The notes under the pieces were generated by a model. That model was not told the DNA's origin and searched no databases. It saw nothing but the letters and a program-made list of their open reading frames with translations. 14,713 nucleotides of DNA. It comes from JBBROS01 sp964246015. Lineage in GTDB: Bacteria > Pseudomonadota > Alphaproteobacteria > Acetobacterales > Acetobacteraceae. Position numbers and translations under genes: made by a program. The stretch covers positions 1 to 14,713 of the forward strand of contig CAXTPG010000107.1 of the NCBI GenBank assembly GCA_964246015.1, read 5' to 3'. How positions within the stretch are numbered: position 1 is the first letter of the stretch; each line of letters begins with the position of its first letter. Shown piece after piece: positions 6,028-13,178 of this stretch.

Positions 6028-7008
6028 TCAGTAGCCGCGGGCCGGGTCGAAGCGGTTGGGGAGGGGTTTGTCGTCGCGGAGGGCGCGGAGGTTCTCGAAG
6101 AAGATGTCGAGGGTGCGGGGGTTGTAGGTGAGGGGATCGTCGGCGCTGATGTGGGGGGTCATGAAGAGGTTTCGGGTGGTCCAGAGGCGGTGGCCCGGGG
6201 GGACGGGCTCGGGGACGAAGACGTCGAGGACGGCGCCGGAGAGGTGGCCGGAGTCCAGCGCGTCCATGATGGCGTCCTGGTCGACGAGGCCGCCGCGGCC
6301 GATGTTGACGACGCCGGCGCCCTTGGGGAGGAGGGCGAGGCGGTCGCGGTTCAGGAGGTTGTGGGTTGCGGGGGTGAGGGGCGGGGCGAGGAAGAGGAAC
6401 TCGGCGGTGGGGAGGACGTGGTCGAGCGCGTCCATGCCGAGGACCTGGTTGCAGGCGGGGTGGGGGGCGGGGGTGGCGCGGATGCCGGTGACGTTCATGC
6501 CGAAGTGCCTGGCCTGGGTGGCGACGCTGCCGCCGAGGGCGCCGAGGCCCACGATGACGACGTGGCGGCCGGCGAGGACGGAGCCGTGGAGGGCGGCCCA
6601 GTGCTGTTCGCGCTGGGCGGTGGCGAGCGCCGGGATGCGGCTGGCGAGCATGAGGATGGCCATGATGCCGAACTCGCCGGCCTTCACGGCGTGGGTGCCG
6701 CGGTTGTTGAGGATGGGGACGCCGGGGGGGAGCCAGTCGAAGGGGGCGAGTTTCTCGAGGCCGGCGGAGGTGCAGAAGACCATTTTGAGGCGGGGTGCGT
6801 GGAAGGGGAGCATGGGGGCGAGGGCGGCGGTCTGGGAGACGAGGACCTCGACATCGGGGAGCATGGCGTGAAAGGCGTCTTCGGTGTCGCCGAAGGTGAC
6901 GTGGTGGCCGGCCGAGACGTCTGGCGCGCGGGCGCAGGCGGCGTCCCAGGTGGCCTGGTCCAGGGGGAAGTTCTGGGGGCTGCGGTGGCTTTGGAGGTGG
7001 ATGCGCAT
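6028..7008 (-). CDS. D-2-hydroxyacid dehydrogenase (NAD(P)-dependent)
   Basis: A 326-residue cytosolic oxidoreductase that interconverts a 2-keto acid and a D-2-hydroxy acid using NAD(H) or NADP(H). The nucleotide-binding Rossmann loop GLGALGG is at 154-160. The catalytic triad of the family is present: R238 in VNIGRGGLVD, E267 in VPEPVPPGH and H286 in MTPHIS. The N-terminal substrate lobe (1-105) is diverged from well-known members, and NNRGTHAVKAGEFGI (101-115) forms the hinge. The glyoxylate/hydroxypyruvate-reductase-like lineage is possible, but the substrate cannot be set from sequence. The start is ATG at 7008, six bases after the stop of the upstream RNA methyltransferase gene, so the two are probably co-transcribed. 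Confidence 0.9.
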   Translation of the reverse strand: MRIHLQSHRSPQNFPLDQATWDAACARAPDVSAGHHVTFGDTEDAFHAMLPDVEVLVSQTAALAPMLPFHAPRLKMVFCTSAGLEKLAPFDWLPPGVPILNNRGTHAVKAGEFGIMAILMLASRIPALATAQREQHWAALHGSVLAGRHVVIVGLGALGGSVATQARHFGMNVTGIRATPAPHPACNQVLGMDALDHVLPTAEFLFLAPPLTPATHNLLNRDRLALLPKGAGVVNIGRGGLVDQDAIMDALDSGHLSGAVLDVFVPEPVPPGHRLWTTRNLFMTPHISADDPLTYNPRTLDIFFENLRALRDDKPLPNRFDPARGY

Positions 7009-7014
7009 GGGACC

Positions 7015-7743
7015 TCAGCTCAGGGCGTAGAGAAGGACGGCGGCGGCTTGCGCCACGTTCAGGCTTTGGACGGGAGGCAAGCCTTGTGCCGCGGCGGCAC
7101 CGGGGATGCGGACGCGGCGGCGGCAGGTTTCGAGGGCGTCGCGGCTGACGCCGTGCTCCTCGTTGCCCAGGACGAGGCAGACGGGGCGGTCGCGGGGCAG
7201 TTTGGCGGGGGGAACGGCGTCGGGGTCGAGGGTGGCGGCGACGGTGCGGTAGTGGGGGTCGAGTGCGAGGAGGGCGTTGCGGAGGTTCTTGGTGCGGAGG
7301 AGGTCGAGGTGCTCCATGGCGCCTTCGGCGACGCGGTAGGCGGCGTCGGAGGGCATGGCCTGGTCGGGGCGTTCGTTGAGGAGGAGGGCGCCGGCGCCGA
7401 AGAAGGCGGCGCTGCGGGCGATGGCGCCGAGGTTGTGGGGGTTGCCGATGCCGTCGAGGACGAGGATCAGGTTGTGGCGGGGGATCGCGTTCCATTCCAG
7501 CATGGGGACGGGGCGGGGGATGGCGAGGGCGCAGATGCCGCCGTGGTGCATGGTGCCGGCGGCCTTCTGCATCTCGTCGTCGGGGAGCATGCGGTAGGGG
7601 CGGCGGGCCTGGGCGAGCTGGGCGCAGAGGGGGCCGGCGCGTTCCTTGAGGGCGTCGGTGTAGTACAGGCGGTTGATGTCGCCGGGGCGCTTGGCGAAGA
7701 GGGCGGTGACGGCGTTGGGGCCGCAGATGCGGTCATCTGGCAT
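7015..7743 (-). CDS. SpoU/TrmH-family RNA 2'-O-ribose methyltransferase
   Basis: A SPOUT-fold methyltransferase that uses S-adenosylmethionine to methylate a ribose in rRNA or tRNA. The N-terminal substrate-binding domain (RICGPNAVTALFAKRP, 5-20) is of the RlmB type. Motif 1 is NPHNLGAIARSAAFFG (101-116, with N104 and R110), motif 2 is LVLGNEEHGVS (190-200) and motif 3 is VQSLNVAQAAAVLLY (225-239), forming the trefoil knot. At 242 residues it is a normal length. Between motifs 2 and 3 the usual IPMxGxVxSLN stretch is replaced by IPGAAAAQGLPPVQSLN, closer to YfiF-like members than to strict RlmB, so the target nucleotide is uncertain. The start is ATG at 7743; the gene heads a minus-strand unit. 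Confidence 0.9.
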   Translation of the reverse strand: MPDDRICGPNAVTALFAKRPGDINRLYYTDALKERAGPLCAQLAQARRPYRMLPDDEMQKAAGTMHHGGICALAIPRPVPMLEWNAIPRHNLILVLDGIGNPHNLGAIARSAAFFGAGALLLNERPDQAMPSDAAYRVAEGAMEHLDLLRTKNLRNALLALDPHYRTVAATLDPDAVPPAKLPRDRPVCLVLGNEEHGVSRDALETCRRRVRIPGAAAAQGLPPVQSLNVAQAAAVLLYALS

Positions 7744-7749
7744 GGCTTC

Positions 7750-7778
7750 CCCATCCAGGGTCGGGCGGCGGCTGTCAA
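7750..7778 (-). promoter_or_regulatory. Candidate promoter of the RNA methyltransferase unit
   Basis: On the minus strand a perfect TTGACA (7778-7773) lies 35 bases before the ATG. The expected -10 position holds only GATGGG/TGGATG, a poor match. If used, transcription would begin almost at the start codon. The spacer 7744-7880 between the divergent genes holds no other clear feature. Confidence 0.3.
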
Positions 7779-7880
7779 CGTGGGGCGGGCGCGATGCCGG
7801 GGCGCAACTCCGCGTGAGTGCGGTGGCCCGGGGGGCGGGGGCGTGTCATGCCGGGTTGGACACGGGCGGAGCGGGCAGGC

Positions 7881-10208
7881 ATGGACGACAGCGACGTCGA
7901 GCGGCTCGATCTATGGTGGCGGGCGGCGAACTATCTTTCGGTCGGGCAGATCTACCTGATGGGGGAGAATGCGCTGCTGCGGGAGCGGCTCACGATCGGG
8001 CAGGTGAAGCCTCGGTTGCTGGGGCATTGGGGGACGACGCCGGGGCTGAACTTCATCTATGCGCATCTGAACCGGGTGATCCGGGCGCGGGATCTCGACA
8101 TGATCTATGTGTGCGGGCCCGGGCATGGGGGGCCCGGGATGGTGGCGAACACGTGGCTGGAGGGTTCGTATTCGGAGATGGTTCCGGCGATCCCGCGGGA
8201 TGGGGCGGGGATGGCGAAGCTGTTCCGGCAGTTCAGTTTTCCCGGGGGCATTCCGAGCCATGACGCGTCCAACGTGCCGGGGAGCATCAACGAGGGGGGG
8301 GAGCTGGGGTATGCGATGCTGCATGCGGCCGGGGCGGTGTTCGACAATCCCGGGCTGATCGCTGCGTGCGTCGTGGGGGACGGGGAGGCGGAGACGGGGC
8401 CGATGGCGGCGTCGTGGCACGTCACGAAGTTCCTGAACCCGGCGCGGGACGGGGCGGTGCTGCCGATCCTGCATCTCAATGGATACAAGATCGCGGGGCC
8501 GACGGTGCTGGCGCGGATCCCGGAGGAGGAGCTGCTGAGCCTGTTCCGGGGGTACGGGTGGGCACCGGTGATCGTGGCGGGGGACGAGGCGGGGCCGATG
8601 CACCGGGCGATGGCGGCGGCGCTGGATGCGGCGTGCGACGCGATCGCGGCCGCGAAGAAGGGGGAGGGGCGGCCGGCGTGGCCGATGATCATCCTGCGGT
8701 CGCCGAAGGGGTGGACGGGGCCGAAGACGGTCGACGGCAAGCCCGTCGAGGGGACGTGGCGGGCGCACCAGGTGCCTCTCGACAAGCTGGCGGCGCATCC
8801 GGAGCGGTTGCTTCAGCTGGAGGCGTGGATGCGGTCGTACCGGCCGGAGGAGCTGTTCGATGGGGAGGGGCGGCCGGTGGCGGCGATCCTCGACCAGGCT
8901 CCGTCGGGGGCGCGGCGGATGGGGGCCAACCCGCATGCGAACGGGGGGCTGGTGCTGCGGGAGCTGGCGATGCCGGATTTCCGGGACCATGCGGTCGAGG
9001 TGGTCTCGCCGGGCGCGGGGGATGGGGAGGCGACGCGGACGCTGGGGTTGTTCCTGCGGGACATCATGGCGGCGAACATGACGAATTTCCGGTTGTTCGG
9101 ACCGGACGAGACGACGAGCAACCGGCTGGATGCGGTGTTCGAGGTGACGTCGCGGGCCAGCATGGGCGCGCGCCTGGCCACGGACGACCATGTCGGGCCG
9201 GACGGGCGGGTGATGGAGGTGTTGAGCGAGCATCTGTGCCAGGGGTGGCTGGAGGGGTATCTGCTGACGGGGCGGCACGGGCTGTTCAGCTGCTACGAGG
9301 CGTTCATCCACATCGTCGATAGCATGTTCAACCAGCATGCGAAGTGGCTGGAGGCGTCGCGGGCGATCCCGTGGCGGCGGCCGATCGCGAGCCTGAACTA
9401 CCTGCTGACGAGCCATGTGTGGCGGCAGGACCATAACGGGTTCAGCCACCAGGATCCCGGGTTCATCGGGCATGTCGCGAACAAGAAGGCTTCGGTGGTG
9501 CGGATCTATCTGCCTCCGGATGCGAACACGCTGCTTTGCGTCGCGGATCACTGCCTGCGGAGCCGGGATTATGTGAACGTGATCGTGGCGGGGAAGCAGC
9601 CGGGGCCGCAGTGGCTTTCGATGGAGGCGGCGGTGCGGCATTGCGCGGCCGGGGCCGGGCTGTGGGCGTGGGCGGGGAACGATGCGGGGCGGGCGCCGGA
9701 CGTGGTGATGGCGTGTGCCGGGGACGTGCCGACGCTGGAGTGCCTGGCGGCGGTCGGCATCCTGCGGGCGGCGTTGCCGGAGCTGGTGGTGCGGGTGGTG
9801 AACGTCGTCGACCTGATGGCGCTGCAGCCGCCGGAGGTGCATCCGCACGGGTTGGCGCCGTCGACGTTCGACAGCCTGTTCACGCGGGACCGGCCGGTGA
9901 TCTTCGCGTTCCACGGGTATCCTTGGGTGGTGCACCGGATGATCCATGGGCGGTCGTGCGCCGAGCGGTTCCATGTGCACGGGTTCAACGAGGAGGGGAC
10001 GACGACGACGCCGTTCGACATGACGGTGCTGAACGGGCTGGACCGGTTCACGCTGGCGCTGGCGGCGATCGAGCGGGTGGCGCGGGTGACGGATGTTTCG
10101 GCGCATGTGGTGCAGGGGCTGCGGGACCGGCTGGTGGACCATGCGGCGTATGTGCGGGCGCATGGGGAGGACATGCCGGAGATCAGGGACTGGCGGTGGC
10201 CGGGGTGA
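7881..10208 (+). CDS. xfp: Xylulose-5-phosphate/fructose-6-phosphate phosphoketolase
   Basis: A thiamine-diphosphate enzyme of the cytosol that splits xylulose 5-phosphate (or fructose 6-phosphate) with phosphate into acetyl phosphate and glyceraldehyde 3-phosphate (or erythrose 4-phosphate). From ATG at 7881 it has 775 residues. Family blocks are intact: WWRAANYLSVGQIYL (12-26), GHWGTTPGLNF (48-58), GPGHGGPGM (79-87), the thiamine/metal motif GDGEAETGP (166-174), HLNGYKIAGPT (198-208) and SHVWRQDHNGFSHQDPGF (511-528). The chosen start has GGAG nine bases upstream. ATGs at 7848 and 7818 would add 11 or 21 residues without family resemblance, but 7848 cannot be excluded. No acetate kinase or phosphotransacetylase is adjacent, so the fate of the acetyl phosphate is not shown here. 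Confidence 0.95.
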   Translation: MDDSDVERLDLWWRAANYLSVGQIYLMGENALLRERLTIGQVKPRLLGHWGTTPGLNFIYAHLNRVIRARDLDMIYVCGPGHGGPGMVANTWLEGSYSEMVPAIPRDGAGMAKLFRQFSFPGGIPSHDASNVPGSINEGGELGYAMLHAAGAVFDNPGLIAACVVGDGEAETGPMAASWHVTKFLNPARDGAVLPILHLNGYKIAGPTVLARIPEEELLSLFRGYGWAPVIVAGDEAGPMHRAMAAALDAACDAIAAAKKGEGRPAWPMIILRSPKGWTGPKTVDGKPVEGTWRAHQVPLDKLAAHPERLLQLEAWMRSYRPEELFDGEGRPVAAILDQAPSGARRMGANPHANGGLVLRELAMPDFRDHAVEVVSPGAGDGEATRTLGLFLRDIMAANMTNFRLFGPDETTSNRLDAVFEVTSRASMGARLATDDHVGPDGRVMEVLSEHLCQGWLEGYLLTGRHGLFSCYEAFIHIVDSMFNQHAKWLEASRAIPWRRPIASLNYLLTSHVWRQDHNGFSHQDPGFIGHVANKKASVVRIYLPPDANTLLCVADHCLRSRDYVNVIVAGKQPGPQWLSMEAAVRHCAAGAGLWAWAGNDAGRAPDVVMACAGDVPTLECLAAVGILRAALPELVVRVVNVVDLMALQPPEVHPHGLAPSTFDSLFTRDRPVIFAFHGYPWVVHRMIHGRSCAERFHVHGFNEEGTTTTPFDMTVLNGLDRFTLALAAIERVARVTDVSAHVVQGLRDRLVDHAAYVRAHGEDMPEIRDWRWPG

Positions 10209-10283
10209 TGGCGCGGGGGCGAAGGTCCCGGCGGTGATCGAGGTGTCGGGGATGCCGGGGGATGAGGAGGCGGTGATCGCCGG

Positions 10284-10862
10284 ATGAGCAGGGCACGGAT
10301 CTACCTGGCGGGACCGGAGGTGTTCCTGGCGGATGCGGCGGCGGCGGGGGCGCGGAAGAAGGCGCTGTGCGCGGCGGCGGGGTTCGAGGGGTTGTTTCCG
10401 CTGGACGCGGGCCTGGCGCAGGTGGATGCGCTGGCGATCTACCGGGCGAACCGGGCGATGATGCTGTCGGCGGATGCCGTGGTCGCGAACCTGACGCCGT
10501 TCCGGGGGCCGAGCGCGGACGCTGGGACGGTGTTCGAGCTGGGGTTGATGGCGGGGTTGGGGCGGGGGGTGTTCGGGTATTCGAACGTGGCGGCGGATTT
10601 CGAGGAGCGGACCCGGGCGGGGTGCGTGGGGACCTGGTTCGATGCGGGGCGGGGTTGGGTGGATGGGGAGGGGATGGCGATCGAGGCGTTCGGGTTGGGG
10701 GACAACCTGATGATCGACGGGGTGCTTGCGGAGGGTGGAGGACTGGTGCGGCGGGATGTTCCGGCGGGGGCGCGGTGGACGGATCTCGGGGGGTTTTCCG
10801 CTTGTCTGGCGTTGGTGGGGGAGTGGTTGGGGGGTGGGGTCAGAGGGCTACATCGCGGTTGA
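10284..10862 (+). CDS. Nucleoside 2-deoxyribosyltransferase family protein
   Basis: A 192-residue member of the Nuc_deoxyrib_tr family, which transfers deoxyribose between bases or hydrolyses (deoxy)nucleotide N-glycosidic bonds. Diagnostic parts are the N-terminal strand and loop RIYLAGPEVF (5-14), the helix AIYRANRAMMLSADAVVANL (51-70) and TPFRGPSADAGTVFELG (71-87). In the last motif the D-x-G-T-x-x-E pattern gives the likely nucleophile E85. The start ATG at 10284 overlaps a TGA in another frame (ATGA), but no convincing gene lies in the 75 bases after phosphoketolase. The two genes point the same way and may share a transcript. The 3' end overlaps the allE stop on the other strand by 23 bases. 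Transferase versus hydrolase activity cannot be decided. Confidence 0.88.
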   Translation: MSRARIYLAGPEVFLADAAAAGARKKALCAAAGFEGLFPLDAGLAQVDALAIYRANRAMMLSADAVVANLTPFRGPSADAGTVFELGLMAGLGRGVFGYSNVAADFEERTRAGCVGTWFDAGRGWVDGEGMAIEAFGLGDNLMIDGVLAEGGGLVRRDVPAGARWTDLGGFSACLALVGEWLGGGVRGLHRG

Positions 10863-11631
10863 CGTCCTTGTAGAGGAGGTAGACGGCGCGGGTGTAGCCG
10901 GTGGGGTAGAATTGCTGGGGGCAGAAGGAGCCCATCCAGATGAAGTCGTGCTGCCAGATCTCGTGCCAGTCGTCGCCGAGTAAGTAGAGGCCCTGTCCTT
11001 CGAGCATGTAGAGGCCGTGTTCCATGATGTGGGTTTCGACGGCGGGGAAGCAGGTTCCGGGGTCGAAATACATGAGGTTCATCTCGAAGTCGTGGCGGAG
11101 GTCGCCGTAGCCGGTGAGGTGGATGAAGCCCCGGCCCTGGAAGCCCGTGTGGTTGGTCTGCTTCGCGTCGTCGCGCTGGCCGGTGAAGGCGGGGGGCGGG
11201 GTGAGGCCGGGGGCGGGCTGCCAGCGCTTGCGGACGGCGAGGATTCGGGTGGGGGCGTCGGCGCGGAGGGTGAAGGGGGTGCCGGGGGGGAGATAGGCGT
11301 AGGCGCCGGGTTGGAGCGGGTGGGGGGTGTGTTCGAGGGTGAGGGTGGCGGTGCCCTGGAGGACGTAGAGGAAGGTTTGGACGTCGTCGGTGAAGGGTTC
11401 GGTCGTGCCGCCGCCGGGTTCGATCTCGAGGATGAACTGGGCGAAGCCGGCGCCGAGGGAGGGGGCGGCGAGGAAGCGGACGGTGGTGCCGGCGTAGTGG
11501 GGGAGGCGGCTCATGAGCACGCCGTCCGGGGGGATGAAGGCGTAGTTGGGGCGGACGATGCCGCGGTTGTGGCCGATGGCGCCGGGGGGGACGCGCTTCA
11601 GGGGGGCGTGCGTGCGGGGCGGTTGGGTCAT
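10840..11631 (-). CDS. allE: (S)-ureidoglycine aminohydrolase, bicupin
   Basis: A manganese-dependent double-cupin enzyme that converts (S)-ureidoglycine to (S)-ureidoglycolate and ammonia in the allantoin/purine degradation route. From ATG at 11631 it has 263 residues, close to E. coli AllE (261). The N-terminal cupin contains FTDDVQTFLYVLQGT (80-94). The C-terminal cupin carries the metal set in FPAVETHIMEHGLYMLEG (E199, H201, H205) with Q239 downstream, then the family ending KDVNRDVAL. A longer frame to 11691 would add 20 residues overlapping the divergent ksgA start and is unlikely. No other allantoin genes are next to it. It converges on, and overlaps, the deoxyribosyltransferase gene. 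Confidence 0.92.
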   Translation of the reverse strand: MTQPPRTHAPLKRVPPGAIGHNRGIVRPNYAFIPPDGVLMSRLPHYAGTTVRFLAAPSLGAGFAQFILEIEPGGGTTEPFTDDVQTFLYVLQGTATLTLEHTPHPLQPGAYAYLPPGTPFTLRADAPTRILAVRKRWQPAPGLTPPPAFTGQRDDAKQTNHTGFQGRGFIHLTGYGDLRHDFEMNLMYFDPGTCFPAVETHIMEHGLYMLEGQGLYLLGDDWHEIWQHDFIWMGSFCPQQFYPTGYTRAVYLLYKDVNRDVAL

Positions 11632-11641
11632 GGGGCGCAGC

Positions 11642-11670
11642 TTGACACGGGGCGGGGCGGCCGCGAACAG
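11642..11670 (+). promoter_or_regulatory. Candidate promoter of ksgA
   Basis: A perfect TTGACA at 11642-11647 lies 34 bases before the ksgA ATG, within the 44-base gap between divergent allE and ksgA. The -10 position holds GAACAG, a weak match. The spacing mirrors that of the RNA methyltransferase gene and implies a very short or absent leader. Confidence 0.3.
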
Positions 11671-11675
11671 GGCGG

Positions 11676-12485
11676 ATGATCCAGTTGCCACCGTTGCGGG
11701 ACGTCATTGCGCGTCATGGGCTCGATGCCCGGAAGTCGTTGGGGCAGCATTTCCTGCTGGATGCCGGGTTGATCGAGCGGATTGCGCGGCAGGCGGGGGA
11801 CCTGGTGGGGCGGCATGTGGTGGAGGTCGGGCCGGGACCGGGGGGGCTGACGCGGGCGCTGCTAGGGACGGGGGCGGCGGAGGTGCTGGCGGTGGAGGTG
11901 GACCGGCGGGCGATCGGGGCGTTGGCGGAGCTGGAGGCGGCGCATCCGGGGCGGTTGCGGGTGCTGGAGGCGGATGCGACGCGGCTGGACCTGGCGAGCC
12001 TGGTGCCTTCGCCGCGGGTGCTGGCGGCGAACCTGCCGTACAACGTGGCGACGCCGTTGCTGGTGGGGTGGCTGCGGCAGGCGGCTTCGTGGGAGCGGAT
12101 GACGCTCATGTTCCAGCTGGAGGTGGCGGAGCGGATCTGCGCGGCGCCGGATACTCCGGCGTTCGGGCGGTTGAGCGTGCTGGCGGCGTGGACGTGCGAG
12201 GCGACGTTGCTGTTGCGGTTGCCGCCGGGGGCGTTCTCTCCGCCGCCGAAGGTCTGGTCGGCGGTGGTGGGTTTGACGCCGCGGGCGGTGCAGCCGCCGG
12301 GGGCGCTGTTTTCGACGATGGAGCGGCTGACGGCGGCGGCGTTCGGGCAGCGGCGGAAGATGCTGCGGGGGAGCCTGCGGGCGCTGGGGGGGGAGGCGCT
12401 GCTGGAGCGGGCGGGGATCGATCCGGTGCGGCGGGCGGAGACGTTGGGGATTGGGGAGTGGGATCGGTTGGTTCGGTTGTTGTAG
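11676..12485 (+). CDS. rsmA: 16S rRNA (adenine(1518)-N(6)/adenine(1519)-N(6))-dimethyltransferase
   Basis: Also known as KsgA: dimethylates two adjacent adenines in the 3' terminal helix of 16S rRNA late in 30S assembly; its loss gives kasugamycin resistance. The 269 residues include the N-terminal SLGQHFLLD (21-29), the S-adenosylmethionine loop VEVGPGPGGLT (49-59), acidic residues binding the cofactor in VEVD (73-76) and EAD (98-100), the catalytic NLPYNVATPLL (119-129) and the C-terminal AFSPPPKVWSAVV (186-198). All are normal for the family. The start ATG at 11676 is directly followed by the family-typical N-terminus. In many Proteobacteria rsmA sits near pdxA and surA; here the neighbours are allE and a repeat cluster. 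Confidence 0.96.
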   Translation: MIQLPPLRDVIARHGLDARKSLGQHFLLDAGLIERIARQAGDLVGRHVVEVGPGPGGLTRALLGTGAAEVLAVEVDRRAIGALAELEAAHPGRLRVLEADATRLDLASLVPSPRVLAANLPYNVATPLLVGWLRQAASWERMTLMFQLEVAERICAAPDTPAFGRLSVLAAWTCEATLLLRLPPGAFSPPPKVWSAVVGLTPRAVQPPGALFSTMERLTAAAFGQRRKMLRGSLRALGGEALLERAGIDPVRRAETLGIGEWDRLVRLL

Positions 12486-12498
12486 GGGGGAATGGCGG

Positions 12499-12733
12499 GG
12501 CCGGCGGGACGCCGGCGCTACGGGTGGGGTTGGGCTGGCGGGACGCCGGCGCTACGGGAGGGGTAGGGCCGGCGGGATGTCGGCGCTGCGGGTGGGGTTG
12601 GGCTGGCGGGACGCCGGCGCTACGGGTGGGGTTGGGCCGGCGGGACGCCGGCGCTGCGGGTGAGGTTGGGCCGGCGGGACGCCGGCGCTACGGGAGGGGT
12701 TGGGCCGGCGGGACGCCGGCGCTACGGGTGGGG
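12499..12733. repeat. Seven-copy 34-bp tandem repeat with hairpin in each unit
   Basis: Units start at 12499, 12533, 12567, 12601, 12635, 12669 and 12703; the last is three bases short. Each has GSCGGCGGGACGCCGGC followed by GCTACGGGTGGGGTTG-like sequence. In every unit GCCGGC pairs with the second GCCGGC around GGGAC. In units 2 and 4 (GCTGGC) and unit 3 (GTCGGC) the changes leave G-U pairs in a + strand transcript. The unit length is not a multiple of three, so it does not encode a repeat protein in one frame. There are no unique spacers, so it is not a CRISPR array. It begins 13 bases after the ksgA stop, between convergent genes. Confidence 0.92.
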
Positions 12734-12760
12734 ACGTTTGGCGTTTCCGCTGGGACGAGG

Positions 12761-12851
12761 TCCCCGGGTCAAGCCCGGGGATGACGTGCTTCTGGTTCTA
12801 CGCTCCCAGGGTCGAGCCCGGGGATGACGTGCTTTTGGTTCTCCGCTTCCC
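12761..12851. repeat. Two-copy 43-bp repeat with CCCGGG hairpins
   Basis: GGGTCRAGCCCGGGGATGAC starts the units at 12766 and 12809; each continues GTGCTTYTGGTTCT and so on. The first forms an 8-bp perfect hairpin (12761-12781: TCCCCGGG, TCAAG, CCCGGGGA). The second (12804-12824) has one mismatch. They match the element at 126-146 and may help end transcription between the convergent genes, though no U-tract follows. Bases 12486-12860 contain no gene. Confidence 0.8.
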
Positions 12852-12860
12852 GGCTCGGGA

Positions 12861-13088
12861 TCAGCTGCCGCGGGTGTTGGTGTGGCGGGGGGCCTGGGCG
12901 ACGGAGCCGCGGGTGGGGGTGGCGCTGGTGCGGTGGGCGCGGGCCTTGTGGGGGGTCGGTTTGTAGGTGGCGGTCGTGACTTTTGCGGGGTGGCGGGGGG
13001 TGCGTCGGGCGGCGTCGGCGTTGCCGGCGAGGAGGAGGGGGAGGGCGAGGCCGACGGCGGCGGCGAGGAGGCGGGTGAAGGGGGGCAT
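12861..13088 (-). CDS. Small basic secreted peptide, hypothetical
   Basis: 75 residues from ATG at 13088, chosen because GGAG sits eight bases upstream and because it begins a textbook signal peptide: MPPFTR, then a hydrophobic run (LLAAAVGLALPLLLAG, 7-22), then NADA-A as the likely signal peptidase I site after residue 26. The mature part (about 49 residues) is rich in Arg, His, Thr, Lys and Pro, has no cysteine and is strongly basic, probably disordered in the periplasm or outside the cell. I do not recognise the family. A longer frame to 13175 would place 29 residues before the signal and cross the promoter. It stands alone, convergent with ksgA across the repeat cluster, with its own promoter-like sequence. 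Confidence 0.68.
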   Translation of the reverse strand: MPPFTRLLAAAVGLALPLLLAGNADAARRTPRHPAKVTTATYKPTPHKARAHRTSATPTRGSVAQAPRHTNTRGS

Positions 13089-13144
13089 CGATGGCTCCGG
13101 GAGGATGAGAGATTGGGTCAGCAGTGGCGTGTAGGATGCTGACG

Positions 13145-13175
13145 TATCTATCGTCCTACTCTGGCCTGAGTGCAA
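13145..13175 (-). promoter_or_regulatory. Candidate promoter of the small secreted peptide
   Basis: On the minus strand TTGCAC (13175-13170), 17 bases, then GATAGA within GATAGATA (13152-13145). This lies in 13089-13178, the stretch with the least GC in its neighbourhood, between the DUF1489 stop and the peptide start. It would give a leader of about 50 bases carrying the GGAG site. Confidence 0.4.
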
Positions 13176-13178
13176 GCG

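Noticed and set aside
7818..7880. Longer start for phosphoketolase
   Set aside because: The added residues are translated intergenic GC-rich sequence, and the start at 7881 has a better-placed GGAG. The ATG at 7848 remains a minor possibility.
4342..7959. A 1205-codon open frame on the + strand
   Set aside because: It is the antisense shadow of the 594-residue gene, the dehydrogenase and the methyltransferase. The translation is a Gly/Ala/Asp/Glu/Val low-complexity string, as expected opposite C-ending GC-rich codons.
7911..10163. A 750-codon open frame on the - strand opposite phosphoketolase
   Set aside because: It is an Arg/His/Pro-rich shadow with no motifs; the + strand encodes an intact phosphoketolase.
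10234..10287. A 17-residue frame starting at GTG between phosphoketolase and the deoxyribosyltransferase, ending in an ATGA overlap
   Set aside because: Too short, no ribosome-binding site and no recognisable content; the overlap is probably chance.
11632..11691. Longer start for allE
   Set aside because: The extra 20 residues have no family match and would run over the ksgA start; ATG at 11631 gives the family length.
12451..12663. Open frame through the 34-bp repeats
   Set aside because: The unit is 34 bases, so the frame shifts with each copy; the translation has no repeat logic and overlaps the ksgA end.
12499..12733. CRISPR array
   Set aside because: The repeats are directly contiguous with no unique spacers, and no cas genes are present.
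12761..12824. Intrinsic transcription terminators
   Set aside because: The hairpins are good, but no T-run follows on either strand, so they are listed as repeats.
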